A DNA stretch of 64,000 nucleotides from Nocardia brasiliensis (GTDB lineage: Bacteria > Actinomycetota > Actinomycetes > Mycobacteriales > Mycobacteriaceae). Of the stretch, positions 38,266 to 52,580 are shown in pieces. Made by a program: the position numbers and the translations under genes. The notes below the pieces were generated by a model. That model had not been told where the DNA came from. It searched no databases and saw only the letters and a list, made by a program, of their open reading frames with translations. The stretch spans positions 5,084,001 to 5,148,000 of the forward strand of contig NZ_CP046171.1 in NCBI RefSeq assembly GCF_011801125.1. Reading direction: 5' to 3'. Position 1 is the first letter of the stretch; every line of letters starts with the position of its first letter.

Positions 38266-39492
38266 TCAGCGCAACAGCGGACCGAGCGCGTCGAGCACCC
38301 GGCTGGCGAGCAGCGCCTTCGACCCGTGGTCGAGCGACTGTTCGGTACCGTCGGCGCCGAGCAGCCAGCCGTTATTGGTGTCGACCTCGAAGGCCTTGCC
38401 CTCGCCGACCGCGTTGACCACAAGCAGATCGCACCCCTTGCGCGCCAGCTTGGCCCGCGCGTAGGTGAGCACGTCGCCGTTCTCGTCACCGGTCTCGGCG
38501 GCGAAGCCGACGATCGCGGTACCGGGCAGCTGCCCGTCCCGGCGCGCCTGCACCAGGCCCGCGAGGATGTCGGTGGTCTTGGTCAACGCGATGACGTCGG
38601 GTTCGCCCGCGCCCTTCTTGATCTTGGCCGCGGCCACGTCGGTGGGCCGGAAATCGGCCACCGCCGCCGCCATGATCACCGCGTCGGCGCCGATCGCGTG
38701 CTTGTCCACCGCGGTCTTCAACTGCTCGGCGGTGGTGATGTGCACCAGGTCGACGGCCGCGGGCGCGGCCATCTCGATCGTATTGCCCGCGATCAGCGTC
38801 ACGTGCGCGCCGCGCTGGGCCGCCACTCGGGCCAGGGCGTAACCCTGCTTGCCCGAACTGCGGTTGCCCAGGAAGCGCACCGGATCCAGCGGCTCTCTGG
38901 TACCGCCCGCGGTGATCACCACGCGGCGGCCCTCGAGATCACGCGGGATGGCGTCGGCGCGCTCGAGCAGCAGGGTCGCCAGTCCGAAGATCTCCTCGGG
39001 CTCGGGCAGGCGCCCCGGTCCGGTGTCGGTGCCGGTGAGACGACCCGACGCGGGCTCCATGACGATCGCACCGTGGGCGCGCAGCGTCGCGACATTGGCG
39101 ACGGTCGCCGGATGCTCCCACATCTCGGTGTGCATCGCGGGCGCGAACACGATCGGACATCGGGCCGTCAGCAGGGTCGCGGTGAGCAGGTCGTCGGCGC
39201 GGCCCTGGGCCGCGCGCGCCATCAGGTCGGCGGTCGCCGGGGCGATGACCACGAGGTCCGCCTCCTGGCCCAGCCGGACATGCGGCACCTCGGGCACATC
39301 GGTGAACACATCGGTGTGCACCGGGCTCCCGGACAACGCCTCGAAGGTGGCCTTACCGACGAACTGCAACGCCGACTCGGTGGGGATCACCCGGACCCGG
39401 TGCCCGGTCTCGGTGAACCGCCGGACCAGCGAGCAGGCTTTGTAGGCGGCGATGCCGCCGCCTACGCCGACGACGATACGGGTGGTGCTCAC
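38266..39492 (-). CDS. coaBC: Bifunctional phosphopantothenoylcysteine decarboxylase/synthase
   Basis: Carries two steps of coenzyme A synthesis. Residues 1-185 are the FMN-dependent decarboxylase CoaC (VVGVGGGIAAYKACSLVRRF, LSGSPVHTDVFT with the catalytic His, FAPAMHTEMWEHPATVANV). Residues about 190-408 are the CTP-dependent synthetase CoaB (VVITAGGTREPLDPVRFLGN, RSSGKQGYALA, ADFRPTDVAAAKIKKG). Located between rpoZ and metK, the standard actinobacterial order. Confidence 0.97.
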   Translation of the reverse strand: MSTTRIVVGVGGGIAAYKACSLVRRFTETGHRVRVIPTESALQFVGKATFEALSGSPVHTDVFTDVPEVPHVRLGQEADLVVIAPATADLMARAAQGRADDLLTATLLTARCPIVFAPAMHTEMWEHPATVANVATLRAHGAIVMEPASGRLTGTDTGPGRLPEPEEIFGLATLLLERADAIPRDLEGRRVVITAGGTREPLDPVRFLGNRSSGKQGYALARVAAQRGAHVTLIAGNTIEMAAPAAVDLVHITTAEQLKTAVDKHAIGADAVIMAAAVADFRPTDVAAAKIKKGAGEPDVIALTKTTDILAGLVQARRDGQLPGTAIVGFAAETGDENGDVLTYARAKLARKGCDLLVVNAVGEGKAFEVDTNNGWLLGADGTEQSLDHGSKALLASRVLDALGPLLR

Positions 39493-39576
39493 TGTGCCTC
39501 CGGCTGCTGTGGCTCATCCCCGCGCCGCGGGGAACTCGATACCGCGACGTCCATCGGACGACGCGCACACTCGGCC

Positions 39577-39858
39577 CTACTCGCCTTCGGAGTGCTCGAG
39601 CAGGTCGGAGTGGATCTCACGCATGGCAACCGAGAGCGGCTTCTCCTGGAGGCCGGGCTCGACCAGCGGGCCGACGTACTCGAGGATGCCGTCGCCGAGC
39701 TGGTTGTAGTAGTCGTTGATCTGCCGGGCCCGCTTGGCCGCGTAGATGACCAGGGCGTACTTGGACGAAGTGCGCTCCAGCAGCTCATCGATCGGCGGGT
39801 TGGTCAGGCCGATCGGGGTGTCGTATGCGGGAACGGTCTTGAGGTCCGTACTGCTCAC
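39577..39858 (-). CDS. rpoZ: RNA polymerase omega subunit
   Basis: A 93-residue RpoZ that helps beta-prime folding. It shows [20 protein letters not shown] then [20 protein letters not shown], with the helix-rich core typical of omega. The start GTG at 39858 gives the expected family length; the frame upstream is unrelated. The ribosome site AGGAG is about ten bases upstream. Sits between gmk and coaBC. Confidence 0.96.
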   Translation of the reverse strand: MSSTDLKTVPAYDTPIGLTNPPIDELLERTSSKYALVIYAAKRARQINDYYNQLGDGILEYVGPLVEPGLQEKPLSVAMREIHSDLLEHSEGE

Positions 39859-39930
39859 TAGGAGGGCTCCTGCGCGTTGGAGGTGGTGGCCGGGCGGAAC
39901 CCGGCCGGGCTGGTGAACCCGAGCGTGCCG

Positions 39931-39948
39931 GACCGGCCGAAGCCGGTC
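39931..39948 (-). terminator. Hairpin with UUCG-type tetraloop between gmk and rpoZ
   Basis: A seven-base stem (GACCGGC/GCCGGTC) closes a four-base loop that reads TTCG on the minus strand. It lies just past the gmk stop (39954) and before rpoZ. It may be a terminator, processing site or attenuator inside the transcript. Confidence 0.6.
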
Positions 39949-39953
39949 GGGGG

Positions 39954-40538
39954 TCACGAACTCGAATTTGTGCTAACGAACAACGATACCAACTGCTCAC
40001 AGGCGCTGGTCACCTCGTCGTTCACTATGACGATGTCGAACTCGTCACAGGCCGCCAGTTCGGTCCTGGCGGTTTCCAACCTGCGTGCGATCACCTCGGG
40101 CGATTCGGTGCCCCGCGAGGTGAGCCGGGAGACCAGCTCGTCCCAGCTCGGCGGGGCGAGAAACGCCAGCGTCGCCTCCGGTATCGCCTTGCGTACCGAG
40201 CGCGCGCCCTCGAGGTCTACTTCGACCAGCACCGGTAGGCCGTCCGCGAGTGCGGCCAGCACCGGCGCTGCCGGGGTGCCCGAACGCTGCAAGCCACCGT
40301 GTATATCCGCCCACTCGAGCAGCTCGCCCGCCTCGATCATGGCGTCGAACTCTTCCCGGGACACGAACCGATAGTCGAGACCGTCGACTTCACCGGGCCG
40401 GGGGGCCCGGGTCGTTGCCGACACACTGAAGATCAGGTGCGGCAGTCGCTCGCGGACGCAGCGGACCACGGTGGACTTGCCAACGGCCGAGGGGCCGACC
40501 AGTACAACCAGCCGACCCTTCCGCGTGTGTTCGACCAC
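39954..40538 (-). CDS. gmk: Guanylate kinase
   Basis: Phosphorylates GMP to GDP. The 194-residue protein has the P-loop [20 protein letters not shown], the GMP-binding [20 protein letters not shown] and [11 protein letters not shown], and the lid [10 protein letters not shown]. Nine bases downstream of mihF and upstream of rpoZ, as in mycobacteria, so mihF-gmk-rpoZ are probably co-transcribed. Confidence 0.97.
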   Translation of the reverse strand: MVEHTRKGRLVVLVGPSAVGKSTVVRCVRERLPHLIFSVSATTRAPRPGEVDGLDYRFVSREEFDAMIEAGELLEWADIHGGLQRSGTPAAPVLAALADGLPVLVEVDLEGARSVRKAIPEATLAFLAPPSWDELVSRLTSRGTESPEVIARRLETARTELAACDEFDIVIVNDEVTSACEQLVSLFVSTNSSS

Positions 40539-40546
40539 CCTCGTTA

Positions 40547-40867
40547 TCAGGCGTCGAAGTCGAACCGGGCCAGCAGCGCCTTACGCTGCCGATCGCCCAG
40601 TCCGCGCAGCCGCCGGGTGGGGGCGATCTCCAGTTCACTCATGATTTCCGCCGCCTTGACCTTGCCCACCTTCGGCAGGGCCTCGAGCAGCGCCGACACC
40701 TTCATCTTGCCGAGAATCTCATCGGACTCGGCATCGGTGAGGACCTGCTTCAGGTTGGTGCCGCCTCGCTTCAGGCGCTCCTTGAGCTCCGCCCGAGCGC
40801 GGCGAGCGGCAGCCGCCTTCTCCAAAGCAGCGGCGCGCTGCTCGTCAGTCAGCTGGGGAAGGGCCAC
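40547..40867 (-). CDS. mihF: Actinobacterial integration host factor
   Basis: A 106-residue basic nucleoid protein of the actinobacterial IHF family, unrelated to enteric IHF. It has an N-terminal Ala/Lys/Glu helix ([20 protein letters not shown]) and the helix-two-turn-helix core [20 protein letters not shown] to [20 protein letters not shown] with KRGGTN nearby. It binds and bends DNA. GTG start at 40867 with GGAGGAA upstream. First gene of mihF-gmk-rpoZ. Confidence 0.97.
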   Translation of the reverse strand: MALPQLTDEQRAAALEKAAAARRARAELKERLKRGGTNLKQVLTDAESDEILGKMKVSALLEALPKVGKVKAAEIMSELEIAPTRRLRGLGDRQRKALLARFDFDA

Positions 40868-41490
40868 GGTTCCTCCGTCTCATCGTTCATTGCATCAACT
40901 CCTGCCGGTAACCCGGCAGTCTCAGCGACCGTACCCACGGCATCCGCAGATTGCGAACCCACCCCCCAGGTCAGCGCATGATTCCGGATGCCGTAGACGC
41001 GAGCGCGATGCGAATCGCAAGGGCCCTCTGCCGCTGCGCAGATCGTACCGCCGAAATCGCGAAATGGCCCTTCAGCAGGGAGTTTTCACATCCGACACAC
41101 GTTAGCCAGCAGATAGCGGTGGCCGGAAACGCGGCGCTGGCAAACCGGGGCGAGTCCGACCAGGAACTTTCTCGGAAATTCCCGCGTGTCGTGGTGCCTT
41201 TCAGCGTGTCGCGCGCCACAGTCGAGCCAAATGACCGGTTGGGTGCCACCACGGCCGTGCGACCGACCAAGCGACGCGGCCCGTGCTGGTGCCATTCTGC
41301 GCGATCACGGGCCTGATCGGCCCGGATAGCCCGAATCCGGGGAAACTCCGTCGAGCGGGCCGTACAGGACCCGCTACGGGCCACATGCACGCGTGCACAT
41401 GCCCGCACCCGAGCACCGCGCGCGGGGCCGGGCTTCCCCCGAAACGCGCCGAGACCGGCGCGGGTGCGCCGGTCTCGGAGTTCGTTTCAT
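40868..41490. other. mihF upstream region, long and gene-free
   Basis: Over 600 bases between pyrF and mihF, both on the minus strand. It holds the pyrF terminator at its right end (41450-41477) and must carry the mihF promoter. In mycobacteria an unrelated gene can sit here; none is recognisable. No clear operator seen. Confidence 0.45.
41450..41477 (-). terminator. Pyrimidine operon terminator
   Basis: Perfect 12-base GC-rich arms at 41450-41461 and 41466-41477 with a four-base loop, 13 bases past the pyrF stop. It should end the pyrR-to-pyrF transcript. Confidence 0.9.
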
Positions 41491-42315
41491 TTATTTCTGC
41501 AGAAAGGCGAACGCTTCCTGGAATCCGGCCAGCTCGGCCCGCAGCGCGGGCACGTCCGGGCCGGCGCGCAGCACCTCGCGGGACACGGCGGGCACCGCGG
41601 CCTGCAGCATCGACTCCGGCACCAGGTCACGGATGGTTTCCGGGCCACCGCCCTGGGCTCCGACGCCCGGCATCAGGATCGGCCCGTTGAGCGCCGACAG
41701 GTCCGGTGCATCGGTGAGCGTCGCGCCGATCACCACGCCGACCGAGCCGAAGCCCGCGTCGGCGTTACGCGCGGCGGCCTCGTCGACCATCAGCTGCGCG
41801 ACCGTGCGGCCCTCCCCCGTGTCGACCCGTTGCACCTGTGCCCCTTCGGGATTCGAGGTGGCAGCCAGCACGAAGACACCGCGGTGCCCGGCCGCGGCCG
41901 TCGCCAGAGCCGGTGCCAGCGAACCGAATCCGAGGTACGGCGACACCGTCACCGCGTCCGAACCCAGCGGTCCGTCACCCAGCCAGGCCCGTGCGTAGGC
42001 GTCCATGGTCGAGCCGATGTCGCCGCGCTTGGCGTCGGCGAGCACCAGGGTGCCCGAGGCGCGCAACACCTCGATGGTGCGCTCCAGCACCGCGATTCCG
42101 GCCGCGCCGTACGGCTCGAAGAACGCCACCTGCGGCTTGACCATCGCGACCCGGCCGTCGAACGCCTCGACGCAGATCTCGGCGAAACGCTCGACGCCCT
42201 CCGCGTCGACGGTCAACCCCCAGGACTTCAGCAGTCCCGGGTGCGGGTCGATGCCGACGCACACCGGCCCGAAATGCGCCATGGCGTGCTGTAATCGCTC
42301 GCCGAAGGTCTTCAT
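41491..42315 (-). CDS. pyrF: Orotidine-5'-phosphate decarboxylase (type 2)
   Basis: Last step to UMP. The 274-residue actinobacterial-type enzyme shows [17 protein letters not shown], the catalytic Lys in [20 protein letters not shown] (D-x-K-x-x-D), and [20 protein letters not shown] with [12 protein letters not shown] as the phosphate loop. It is 34 bases downstream of carB and last in the operon, followed by a strong terminator. Confidence 0.97.
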   Translation of the reverse strand: MKTFGERLQHAMAHFGPVCVGIDPHPGLLKSWGLTVDAEGVERFAEICVEAFDGRVAMVKPQVAFFEPYGAAGIAVLERTIEVLRASGTLVLADAKRGDIGSTMDAYARAWLGDGPLGSDAVTVSPYLGFGSLAPALATAAAGHRGVFVLAATSNPEGAQVQRVDTGEGRTVAQLMVDEAAARNADAGFGSVGVVIGATLTDAPDLSALNGPILMPGVGAQGGGPETIRDLVPESMLQAAVPAVSREVLRAGPDVPALRAELAGFQEAFAFLQK

Positions 42316-42349
42316 CCCAGCTGCCTCCTACCCTGTTGTTCCGACGTGA

Positions 42350-46811
<4,462 letters not shown>

Positions 46812-46815
<4 letters not shown>

Positions 46816-47330
46816 TCGTCGTCTCCCGTCGTCGTGCTGGTCCGGTCGGCAGGCAGGCCCCGCGTCCAAGCCGGGTACACCGACTTGTCGTCACCCCGGA
46901 AACCGGTATCGATCTCGGTTCCGGTGGGCAGCTGCCAGCGAACGACCAGCACACCATCCTTTGTCATTACTTTCCCCGCGTGCCCGCGCTCGGTGCGCAC
47001 CGCCGTGATCGACTCCTGCGGAATCCAGATCACGGTCGCGCCGTCACGTTCGAGCAGAATCCCCCGTTCGAACCGGGTCAGCTCCGCGGTGGCGCGAAAA
47101 CCCAGGTCCCCCACCGTGATCCGGTCCTGCCAGCTCGGCGCGATGGTGCTGCCGAGATAGACGCCGGTGGTCGGCTCGAGCACCTGTGCGCCGAGATCGG
47201 CGGGCACGGTGGGCAGTTCACCGATCCGGTCCTGCTGGCGCGTCGCCCGGTTCTGCCAGCCTCGATACATCAACCAGACGCACAAAGCGAACAGCGCGAG
47301 CAGGCCGATCACCCACAGCGTTCTTTCCAC
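46812..47330 (-). CDS. Pyr-operon membrane protein of unknown role
   Basis: A 172-residue protein with one N-terminal membrane helix ([20 protein letters not shown]) and a soluble beta-rich domain outside or inside the membrane ([60 protein letters not shown]). The same position between pyrC and carA is occupied by a similar conserved protein in mycobacteria. Its function is not known. It overlaps carA by four bases (ATGA), so it is translated as part of the operon. Confidence 0.88.
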
Positions 47331-47404
47331 TTACGGACCTCCTGTGCCTGATTTGCGGCACTCACGGTGCCCTGCGTGGGCCCGCCCGTCACCCACCGCC
47401 GCCC

Positions 47405-48775
47405 TCAACGGCCGGCCTTCGGCCGACCGCGCTGATCCTGCGCTACCGCCTCCGGGCCCGCCGCTCGCGCCGCGGCGCCCAGCGGTGTCGCCTTGCCCTC
47501 GCGGGCGGTTACCCGTCCCCTGAGCAACGTCGTTGTCACTCGAGCCGGAAACGTCATGTCCTCGAACGGGGTGTTGTTCGAGATGCTGGCGAGCTCCTTC
47601 GCGCGCACCGTCCAGGTGGCGTCCGGGTCGACCAGCGTCAGGTTCGCCGGCTCGCCGACCTCGATCGGCCTGCCGTGCTCGTCGAGCCCGACGATCGCGG
47701 CGGGCCGCTCGCTCATCACCCGCGCCACGCCCCGCCAGTCCAGCAGGCCGGGCTCGACCATGGTCTGCACGATGATCGACAGCGCGGTCTCCAGGCCGAG
47801 CATGCCCGGCCGGGCGGCAGCGAACTCGCAGCACTTGTCCTGTTCGGCGTGCGGCGCGTGATCGGTGGCGACACAGTCGAGCACGCCGTCGGCCAGCGCC
47901 TGGCGCAGCGCGGCGGCGTCTGAGGCCTCGCGCAGCGGCGGATTGACCTTGTTGACCGCGTCGTAGGTCTCCAGCCGCGAGTCGTCCAGCAGCAGATGAT
48001 GCGGGGTGACCTCGGCGGTGATCGAGATACCTTGCGCCTTGGCCCATTTCACCAGCTCGACGGTGCCCGCGGTGGAGGCGTGGCAGATGTGCACGCGCGC
48101 ACCGGCGTCACGGGCCAGCAGCGCGTCGCGGGCCACGATCGACTCCTCGGCGGCCCGCGGCCAGCCGGCCAGGCCGAGCCGCGCCGCGGTCGGGCCCTCG
48201 TGCGCGATCGCGCCGACGGTGAGCCGGGGCTCCTCGGCATGCTGGGCGATCAGCACGCCGAGCGTGTTCGCGTACTCCAGCGCGCGCCGCATCAGCAGCG
48301 GGTCGTAGACGCAGTGCCCGTCGTCGGAGAACATCCGCACCGCGCCGACACCCGCGGCCATGGTGCCCATTTCGGCGAGTTGCTTGCCTTCGAGTCCGAC
48401 CGTGACCGCACCCACCGGGTACACGTCGACCAGGCCGACCTCCTGCCCGCGCCGCCACACGTGATCGGTGACCACCACCGAGTCGGCGACCGGATTGGTG
48501 TTGGCCATCGCGAACACCGCGGTGTAGCCGCCCAATGCGGCCGCGGCGGAACCGGACTCGATCGTCTCGGTGTCCTCGCGGCCGGGCTCGCGCAGATGCG
48601 TGTGCAGATCCACGAAGCCGGGCAGCAGGATCTGGCCCGCGGCCTCGATGATCTCGACGTCGGCGCGCACCGCCAGGTCGGCGTCGATCGCGGCGATCAC
48701 CCCGTCGCGCACCAGCACATCCACCGGCTCGCCCTCGCCGTAGACCCGCGCTCCCCTGATCAGCAATTCACTCAT
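47405..48775 (-). CDS. pyrC: Dihydroorotase
   Basis: Cyclises carbamoyl aspartate to dihydroorotate. The 456-residue class I enzyme has the zinc ligands of [25 protein letters not shown], and [20 protein letters not shown], with the catalytic Asp in [16 protein letters not shown]-terminal tail of about 25 residues (Ala/Gly/Arg) is longer than usual. The ATG at 48775 starts exactly at [12 protein letters not shown]. It is 20 bases downstream of pyrB. Confidence 0.97.
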   Translation of the reverse strand: MSELLIRGARVYGEGEPVDVLVRDGVIAAIDADLAVRADVEIIEAAGQILLPGFVDLHTHLREPGREDTETIESGSAAAALGGYTAVFAMANTNPVADSVVVTDHVWRRGQEVGLVDVYPVGAVTVGLEGKQLAEMGTMAAGVGAVRMFSDDGHCVYDPLLMRRALEYANTLGVLIAQHAEEPRLTVGAIAHEGPTAARLGLAGWPRAAEESIVARDALLARDAGARVHICHASTAGTVELVKWAKAQGISITAEVTPHHLLLDDSRLETYDAVNKVNPPLREASDAAALRQALADGVLDCVATDHAPHAEQDKCCEFAAARPGMLGLETALSIIVQTMVEPGLLDWRGVARVMSERPAAIVGLDEHGRPIEVGEPANLTLVDPDATWTVRAKELASISNNTPFEDMTFPARVTTTLLRGRVTAREGKATPLGAAARAAGPEAVAQDQRGRPKAGR

Positions 48776-48795
48776 GACGCCTTCGCTATCGGTCC

Positions 48796-49755
48796 TCACG
48801 CGATCGCCTCCTGGGTGCCGACCAGCAGCCGGAACAGGACGGCCATCCGCATGTGCACTCCGTTGGTCACCTGCTGCAAAATCGCGGACTTCGGCGAATC
48901 CGCCACCGGCGACGCGATTTCCATGCCGCGCAACATCGGTCCCGGATGCAGTACCACCGCGTGCTCGTCCAGCAGCGCCATCCTGCGCTCGGACAATCCG
49001 TAATTGATCGAGTATTCGCGGGCCGACGGGAAGAACCCGCCGTTCATCCGCTCCGCCTGCACCCGAAGCATGAGAACCGCGTCCGCGCCGGGCAATTCGG
49101 CGTCGAGCGCGTGCGCGATCCGCGCGGGCCAGGTATCGACGCCCACCGGAAGCAGCGTGCGCGGCGCGACCAGCACCACCTCGGCGCCAAGGGTGTTGAG
49201 CAGGAAGACATTCGAGCGCGCCACCCGGCTGTGCAGGATATCGCCGACGATGACGACCCGTTTGCCCTCGATATCGCCGAGCCGCTGCCGCAGGGTGAGC
49301 GCGTCCAGCAGGGCCTGCGTCGGATGCTGGTGCGTGCCGTCACCCGCGTTGATGATCGCCGGGCCCGAGGTGCGGCCCGACTGCACGGCCCAGGCGTCCA
49401 TCCAGCGCGCGATCTGGTGTGCCGCACCGGAAGCCGGATGCCGCACGATCAGCGCGTCGGCGCCCGCCGCGTGCAAGGTGAGCGCGGTGTCACGCAGGGA
49501 CTCGCCCTTGGACACCGAAGAACTGCTGGCGCTGACATTGATCACATCGGCGCTCATCCACTTGCCCGCCACCTCGAACGACACCCTGGTGCGCGTGGAG
49601 TTCTCGTAGAACACCGTCATCACCGTGCGCCCGCGCAAGGTCGGCAGCTTGTGCACCTCACGACCGAGCAACGCCTGCTCGAACCGTTCGGCCTCGTCGA
49701 GCAGGGCGGTCGCGCCGGCCCGATCCAAATCCGTGACCGTCAAAAGGTGCCTCAC
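48796..49755 (-). CDS. pyrB: Aspartate carbamoyltransferase catalytic subunit
   Basis: Joins carbamoyl phosphate and aspartate. The 319-residue protein has the phosphate motif [18 protein letters not shown], the dimer loop around [20 protein letters not shown], and the aspartate-binding [20 protein letters not shown] with the C-terminal [20 protein letters not shown]. The GTG at 49755 has AGGTGGA upstream and begins at RHLLTVTDL. No regulatory PyrI gene is nearby, as usual in actinobacteria. Confidence 0.97.
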   Translation of the reverse strand: MRHLLTVTDLDRAGATALLDEAERFEQALLGREVHKLPTLRGRTVMTVFYENSTRTRVSFEVAGKWMSADVINVSASSSSVSKGESLRDTALTLHAAGADALIVRHPASGAAHQIARWMDAWAVQSGRTSGPAIINAGDGTHQHPTQALLDALTLRQRLGDIEGKRVVIVGDILHSRVARSNVFLLNTLGAEVVLVAPRTLLPVGVDTWPARIAHALDAELPGADAVLMLRVQAERMNGGFFPSAREYSINYGLSERRMALLDEHAVVLHPGPMLRGMEIASPVADSPKSAILQQVTNGVHMRMAVLFRLLVGTQEAIA

Positions 49756-49831
49756 GACTCCACCTCGCTGACGCTCGGTTCCGTCGCGAGCCATACGGCC
49801 GCTGTGCTGATGGTTCCCTCGCTACGCTCGC

Positions 49832-50467
49832 TCACGACTCAACCTCCTGCCGCAGATAAACCCCGTCCCGCCCGTCGTGTTCGGTGAGCAGGACCGAGAT
49901 GTCCTCGGTGCGGGAGGTGGGCACGTTCTTGCCCACGTAGTCGGCGCGGATCGGCAGTTCGCGGTGGCCGCGGTCGATGAGTACCGCGAGTTGCACGGCG
50001 CGGGGACGGCCGAGGTCGCGCAGCCCGTCCAGGGCCGAGCGCACGGTGCGGCCGGAGAACAGCACGTCGTCGACGAGCACGACCAGCGTGTCCTCGATGC
50101 CGCCCTCGGGCACCGAGGTGCGCTCCAGCGGCCGGTGCGGCCGGGTGCGCAGATCGTCGCGATAGAGGGTGATGTCGAGCGAGCCGAGCGCGGGGCGCAC
50201 GCCGGAGAATTCCTCGATCTTGTCCGTGAGCCGCGCGGCCAGCGAGGTGCCCCTGGTGGGAATGCCGATCAGCACCACGCGCGGGGCGTCCGCGGCGGCC
50301 GCGTCCAGAGCGGTCTTCTCGATGATCTGATGCGCGATCCGCGCGATGGTCCGACTGACATCGGAAGCCGACAACAGCTCCCGTCCTGCCCCCACCCATT
50401 CCGGGGTGTGTCGCTGCGATGTCTCGGCAGCGCCGGACTCGGCGGCCCGATCTTCGGGCACAGCCAT
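49832..50467 (-). CDS. pyrR: PyrR, pyrimidine operon regulator / uracil phosphoribosyltransferase
   Basis: A 211-residue bifunctional protein. The core has [12 protein letters not shown] at the start, [13 protein letters not shown], and the PRPP loop [20 protein letters not shown], then [19 protein letters not shown]. It binds UMP or UTP and RNA to shut down the operon when pyrimidines are plentiful. It is the first gene of the operon; its leader (50471-50511) contains the conserved actinobacterial PyrR-type element. In mycobacteria regulation is translational, which is likely here too. Confidence 0.96.
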   Translation of the reverse strand: MAVPEDRAAESGAAETSQRHTPEWVGAGRELLSASDVSRTIARIAHQIIEKTALDAAAADAPRVVLIGIPTRGTSLAARLTDKIEEFSGVRPALGSLDITLYRDDLRTRPHRPLERTSVPEGGIEDTLVVLVDDVLFSGRTVRSALDGLRDLGRPRAVQLAVLIDRGHRELPIRADYVGKNVPTSRTEDISVLLTEHDGRDGVYLRQEVES

Positions 50468-50470
50468 GCC

Positions 50471-50511
50471 GACCTCCTTCCCCGCCTCACGGGACGGTCC
50501 GTTAAAGGATG
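50471..50511 (-). promoter_or_regulatory. PyrR-type RNA leader element overlapping the pyrR ribosome site
   Basis: Just before pyrR the minus strand reads CCTTTAACGGACCGTCCCGT, then a short hairpin (CCCG/CGGG stem, 50481-50493 on the plus strand) followed directly by the GGAAGGAGG ribosome site. This is the conserved form seen in other actinobacterial pyr leaders, in which PyrR binding blocks the ribosome site. A -10-like TAGGCT lies a little further upstream. Confidence 0.7.
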
Positions 50512-50707
50512 TCTTACGGCTTGCAGCCTAACAGCGCTCGCACCGGCACTTTCACCAGGTATCGACGGTGTGAGCGGTGCCACGCGCGCCTCGGGCCGCC
50601 TACTCCGATATGTCGCCTTTCGGCGAAAATATACGTAACTGACAGTAGCGTTAACCGCTTCCGTGTGCCACGCTGCATAGGCAGAGCAGCGAACCACGGG
50701 AGGGTCA

Positions 50708-51586
50708 ATGGCGACCGATATCGCAACCGACGAGTCCACCGGCGAACTGAGCCGGATCACCACGTTCCGGCGGGACGGACTGGCGTTCCCGGTGCGCGAC
50801 ACCGGGCCGCTCGACGGCGAACCGGTACTGCTGCTGCACGGCTGGCCCCAGGATTCGCGCAGCTGGGCGCCGGTGGCCGCACTGCTGAACGCGGCCGGAT
50901 ACCGCACCTTCGCCCCCGACCAGCGCGGCGCGAGCCCGACCGCCGCACCGCGCCGCCGCAGGGCGTATCGAATGGACGAACTCGCCGCCGACGTCGAGGC
51001 GATGATCGACCAGATCGCACGGCCGACCCACGTCGTCGGCCACGACTGGGGCGCGGTGGCCGCGTGGGCGGCGGGCATCACCATGCGGGATCGCCTGGTC
51101 TCGGTCTCGGCGCTGTCCGTGCCACACCCCGGCGCGTTCATGCGCGCGATGCTGACCAGCAGGCAGGCGCTGGCGTCCTGGTACATGTACGTCTTCCAGC
51201 TGCCGCTGCTGCCCGAATTGCTGCTGCGCTCCGGGCTGTTTCCCCAACTGCTCCGGCGGACCGGGCAATCCGCCGAGGTCGCGGCACGCGACAGCGCGCG
51301 CATGCGCGACCGCGCGATCGCCCGCGGCGGCCTGAATTGGTATCGCGGCATGCTTTTCGGCTCGCCACGGATGCTGCGCGGCCACGTCACCGCGCCGGTG
51401 CTGCAGATCTGGAGTGACGAGGACAGCGCGGTCCTCGAGACCGGCCCCAAACTCTGCGAGCGTTACGTCGACGGGCCGTTCCGGTTCGAAGTCCTCGCGG
51501 GGGTGTCGCATTGGATTCCCGAGGAGGCGCCCGAACCGACGAGCCGGTTGCTCCTGGAACACTTCGCGACGTCCAGCGCGCGCTGA
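50708..51586 (+). CDS. Epoxide-hydrolase-like alpha/beta hydrolase
   Basis: A 292-residue soluble hydrolase. It shows the oxyanion LLLHGWPQDSRSW, the nucleophile elbow VVGHDWGAVAAWA (Asp nucleophile, as in epoxide hydrolases and haloalkane dehalogenases), SALSVPHPGAFMRAM, a likely catalytic Asp in QIWSDEDSAV, and the His in AGVSHWIPEEAPE. Probably detoxifies or catabolises epoxides, with substrate unknown. GGGAGG lies before the ATG at 50708. It stands divergent from pyrR, with no visible link to it. Confidence 0.88.
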   Translation: MATDIATDESTGELSRITTFRRDGLAFPVRDTGPLDGEPVLLLHGWPQDSRSWAPVAALLNAAGYRTFAPDQRGASPTAAPRRRRAYRMDELAADVEAMIDQIARPTHVVGHDWGAVAAWAAGITMRDRLVSVSALSVPHPGAFMRAMLTSRQALASWYMYVFQLPLLPELLLRSGLFPQLLRRTGQSAEVAARDSARMRDRAIARGGLNWYRGMLFGSPRMLRGHVTAPVLQIWSDEDSAVLETGPKLCERYVDGPFRFEVLAGVSHWIPEEAPEPTSRLLLEHFATSSAR

Positions 51587-51620
51587 TTCCACTGGGGCGC
51601 AACGGCACTGGCCAGTCCCA

Positions 51621-51995
51621 CTATCCGGTGGTGGCGTCCAGCAAACAGCGCTCCAGCCCGTCCGCCAGATACGATTCGCTCGACGCGGCGACACCTACCG
51701 CCGCGACCTCGTCGAGACAGACCCGAGCACGGTCGGTCCCGCGCTTGAATCGTCCGTTCTGCGCGCCGCCCGCGATCCGCTGATCGATCTCGCTCTTCAC
51801 GCAGTGCACGAATAAGTCCGTGCCCCAAGCGATCTCGCCCACTTGATGAACACATAAGCGCACCGAGGGATGAAAGATCTTGTCCGGCTCGACCGTTCCG
51901 GCTTCGGCCGCCGCGGCGGCGGCCAGCAGCATTCCGGTCAACGCGGCGGCGACGGCGAACGGAACAACCGAAAACTTGCGATCTGCGGGAGACAT
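51621..51995 (-). CDS. Small secreted protein of unknown function
   Basis: A 124-residue exported protein. A clear signal peptide (FAVAAALTGMLLAAAAAAEA) is cleaved near AEA-GTV. The mature part has three Cys (RLCVHQVG, HCVKSE, ARVCLDEV) plus one near the end (ERCLLD), so two disulfides are possible. No family recognised. The start ATG at 51995 has GGAG upstream. Convergent with the hydrolase gene. Confidence 0.75.
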   Translation of the reverse strand: MSPADRKFSVVPFAVAAALTGMLLAAAAAAEAGTVEPDKIFHPSVRLCVHQVGEIAWGTDLFVHCVKSEIDQRIAGGAQNGRFKRGTDRARVCLDEVAAVGVAASSESYLADGLERCLLDATTG

Positions 51996-52283
51996 CCCGG
52001 GCTCCTTCACGGACGAGCATCCAGGCGCGGCGCCACGGCCGCACCACGATTCAGGGAGTGATACCGCATATTCGGCGCCACGACGGTTCCGGATGGGCGC
52101 AATCGTCGCTTTCGATACGAGCGACGTACGCCTGTCCGCATTGCGGATGGCACCCGCGTACCTCTCCGGTAGCCCCGAGATACACCGCTGAGGCGATGCC
52201 ACGGACCCGCGCGGTGCTCGACACTGAGATCACCGCCGCACGTACGCGGCACAGCTGTCAGGTCGAGCGTGAGGAGCCGATGA

Positions 52284-52484
52284 ATGACGCAGCAGGAGTG
52301 GCACGGGACCGTGGTGGAGAAGTCGCGCGGACTGCTGGACGGGTCGAATCTCTATCGCCGCCTCGTCGTCCGGCTCGACGACGGCAGCACCATCAAGGTG
52401 CGGGTGAATCGGTCGCTGTGGAATTCGCTCGAGCCGGGCGACGCGGTATCCAAGCGGGCCGGCGCCGACCCCACGAAGGGCTGA
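52284..52484 (+). CDS. Small conserved-type protein, possibly SH3-like barrel
   Basis: A 66-residue soluble protein with alternating strands (EWHGTVVEKSR, NLYRRLVVRLDDGSTIKVRV, then GDAVSKRAGADPTKG). The pattern suggests a small all-beta barrel. The GAGGAG site before the ATG at 52284 is good. No function can be assigned; similar short proteins occur in nocardiae and streptomycetes. Confidence 0.7.
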   Translation: MTQQEWHGTVVEKSRGLLDGSNLYRRLVVRLDDGSTIKVRVNRSLWNSLEPGDAVSKRAGADPTKG

Positions 52485-52580
52485 TCACGGCGGCGCGCCA
52501 GCCCGACCGCCCCTGAGCCTTCCGTGACGGCGGCGAGAAACCGCTAGCACATATGTTCGATAGACGGTACTGTCGCAATC

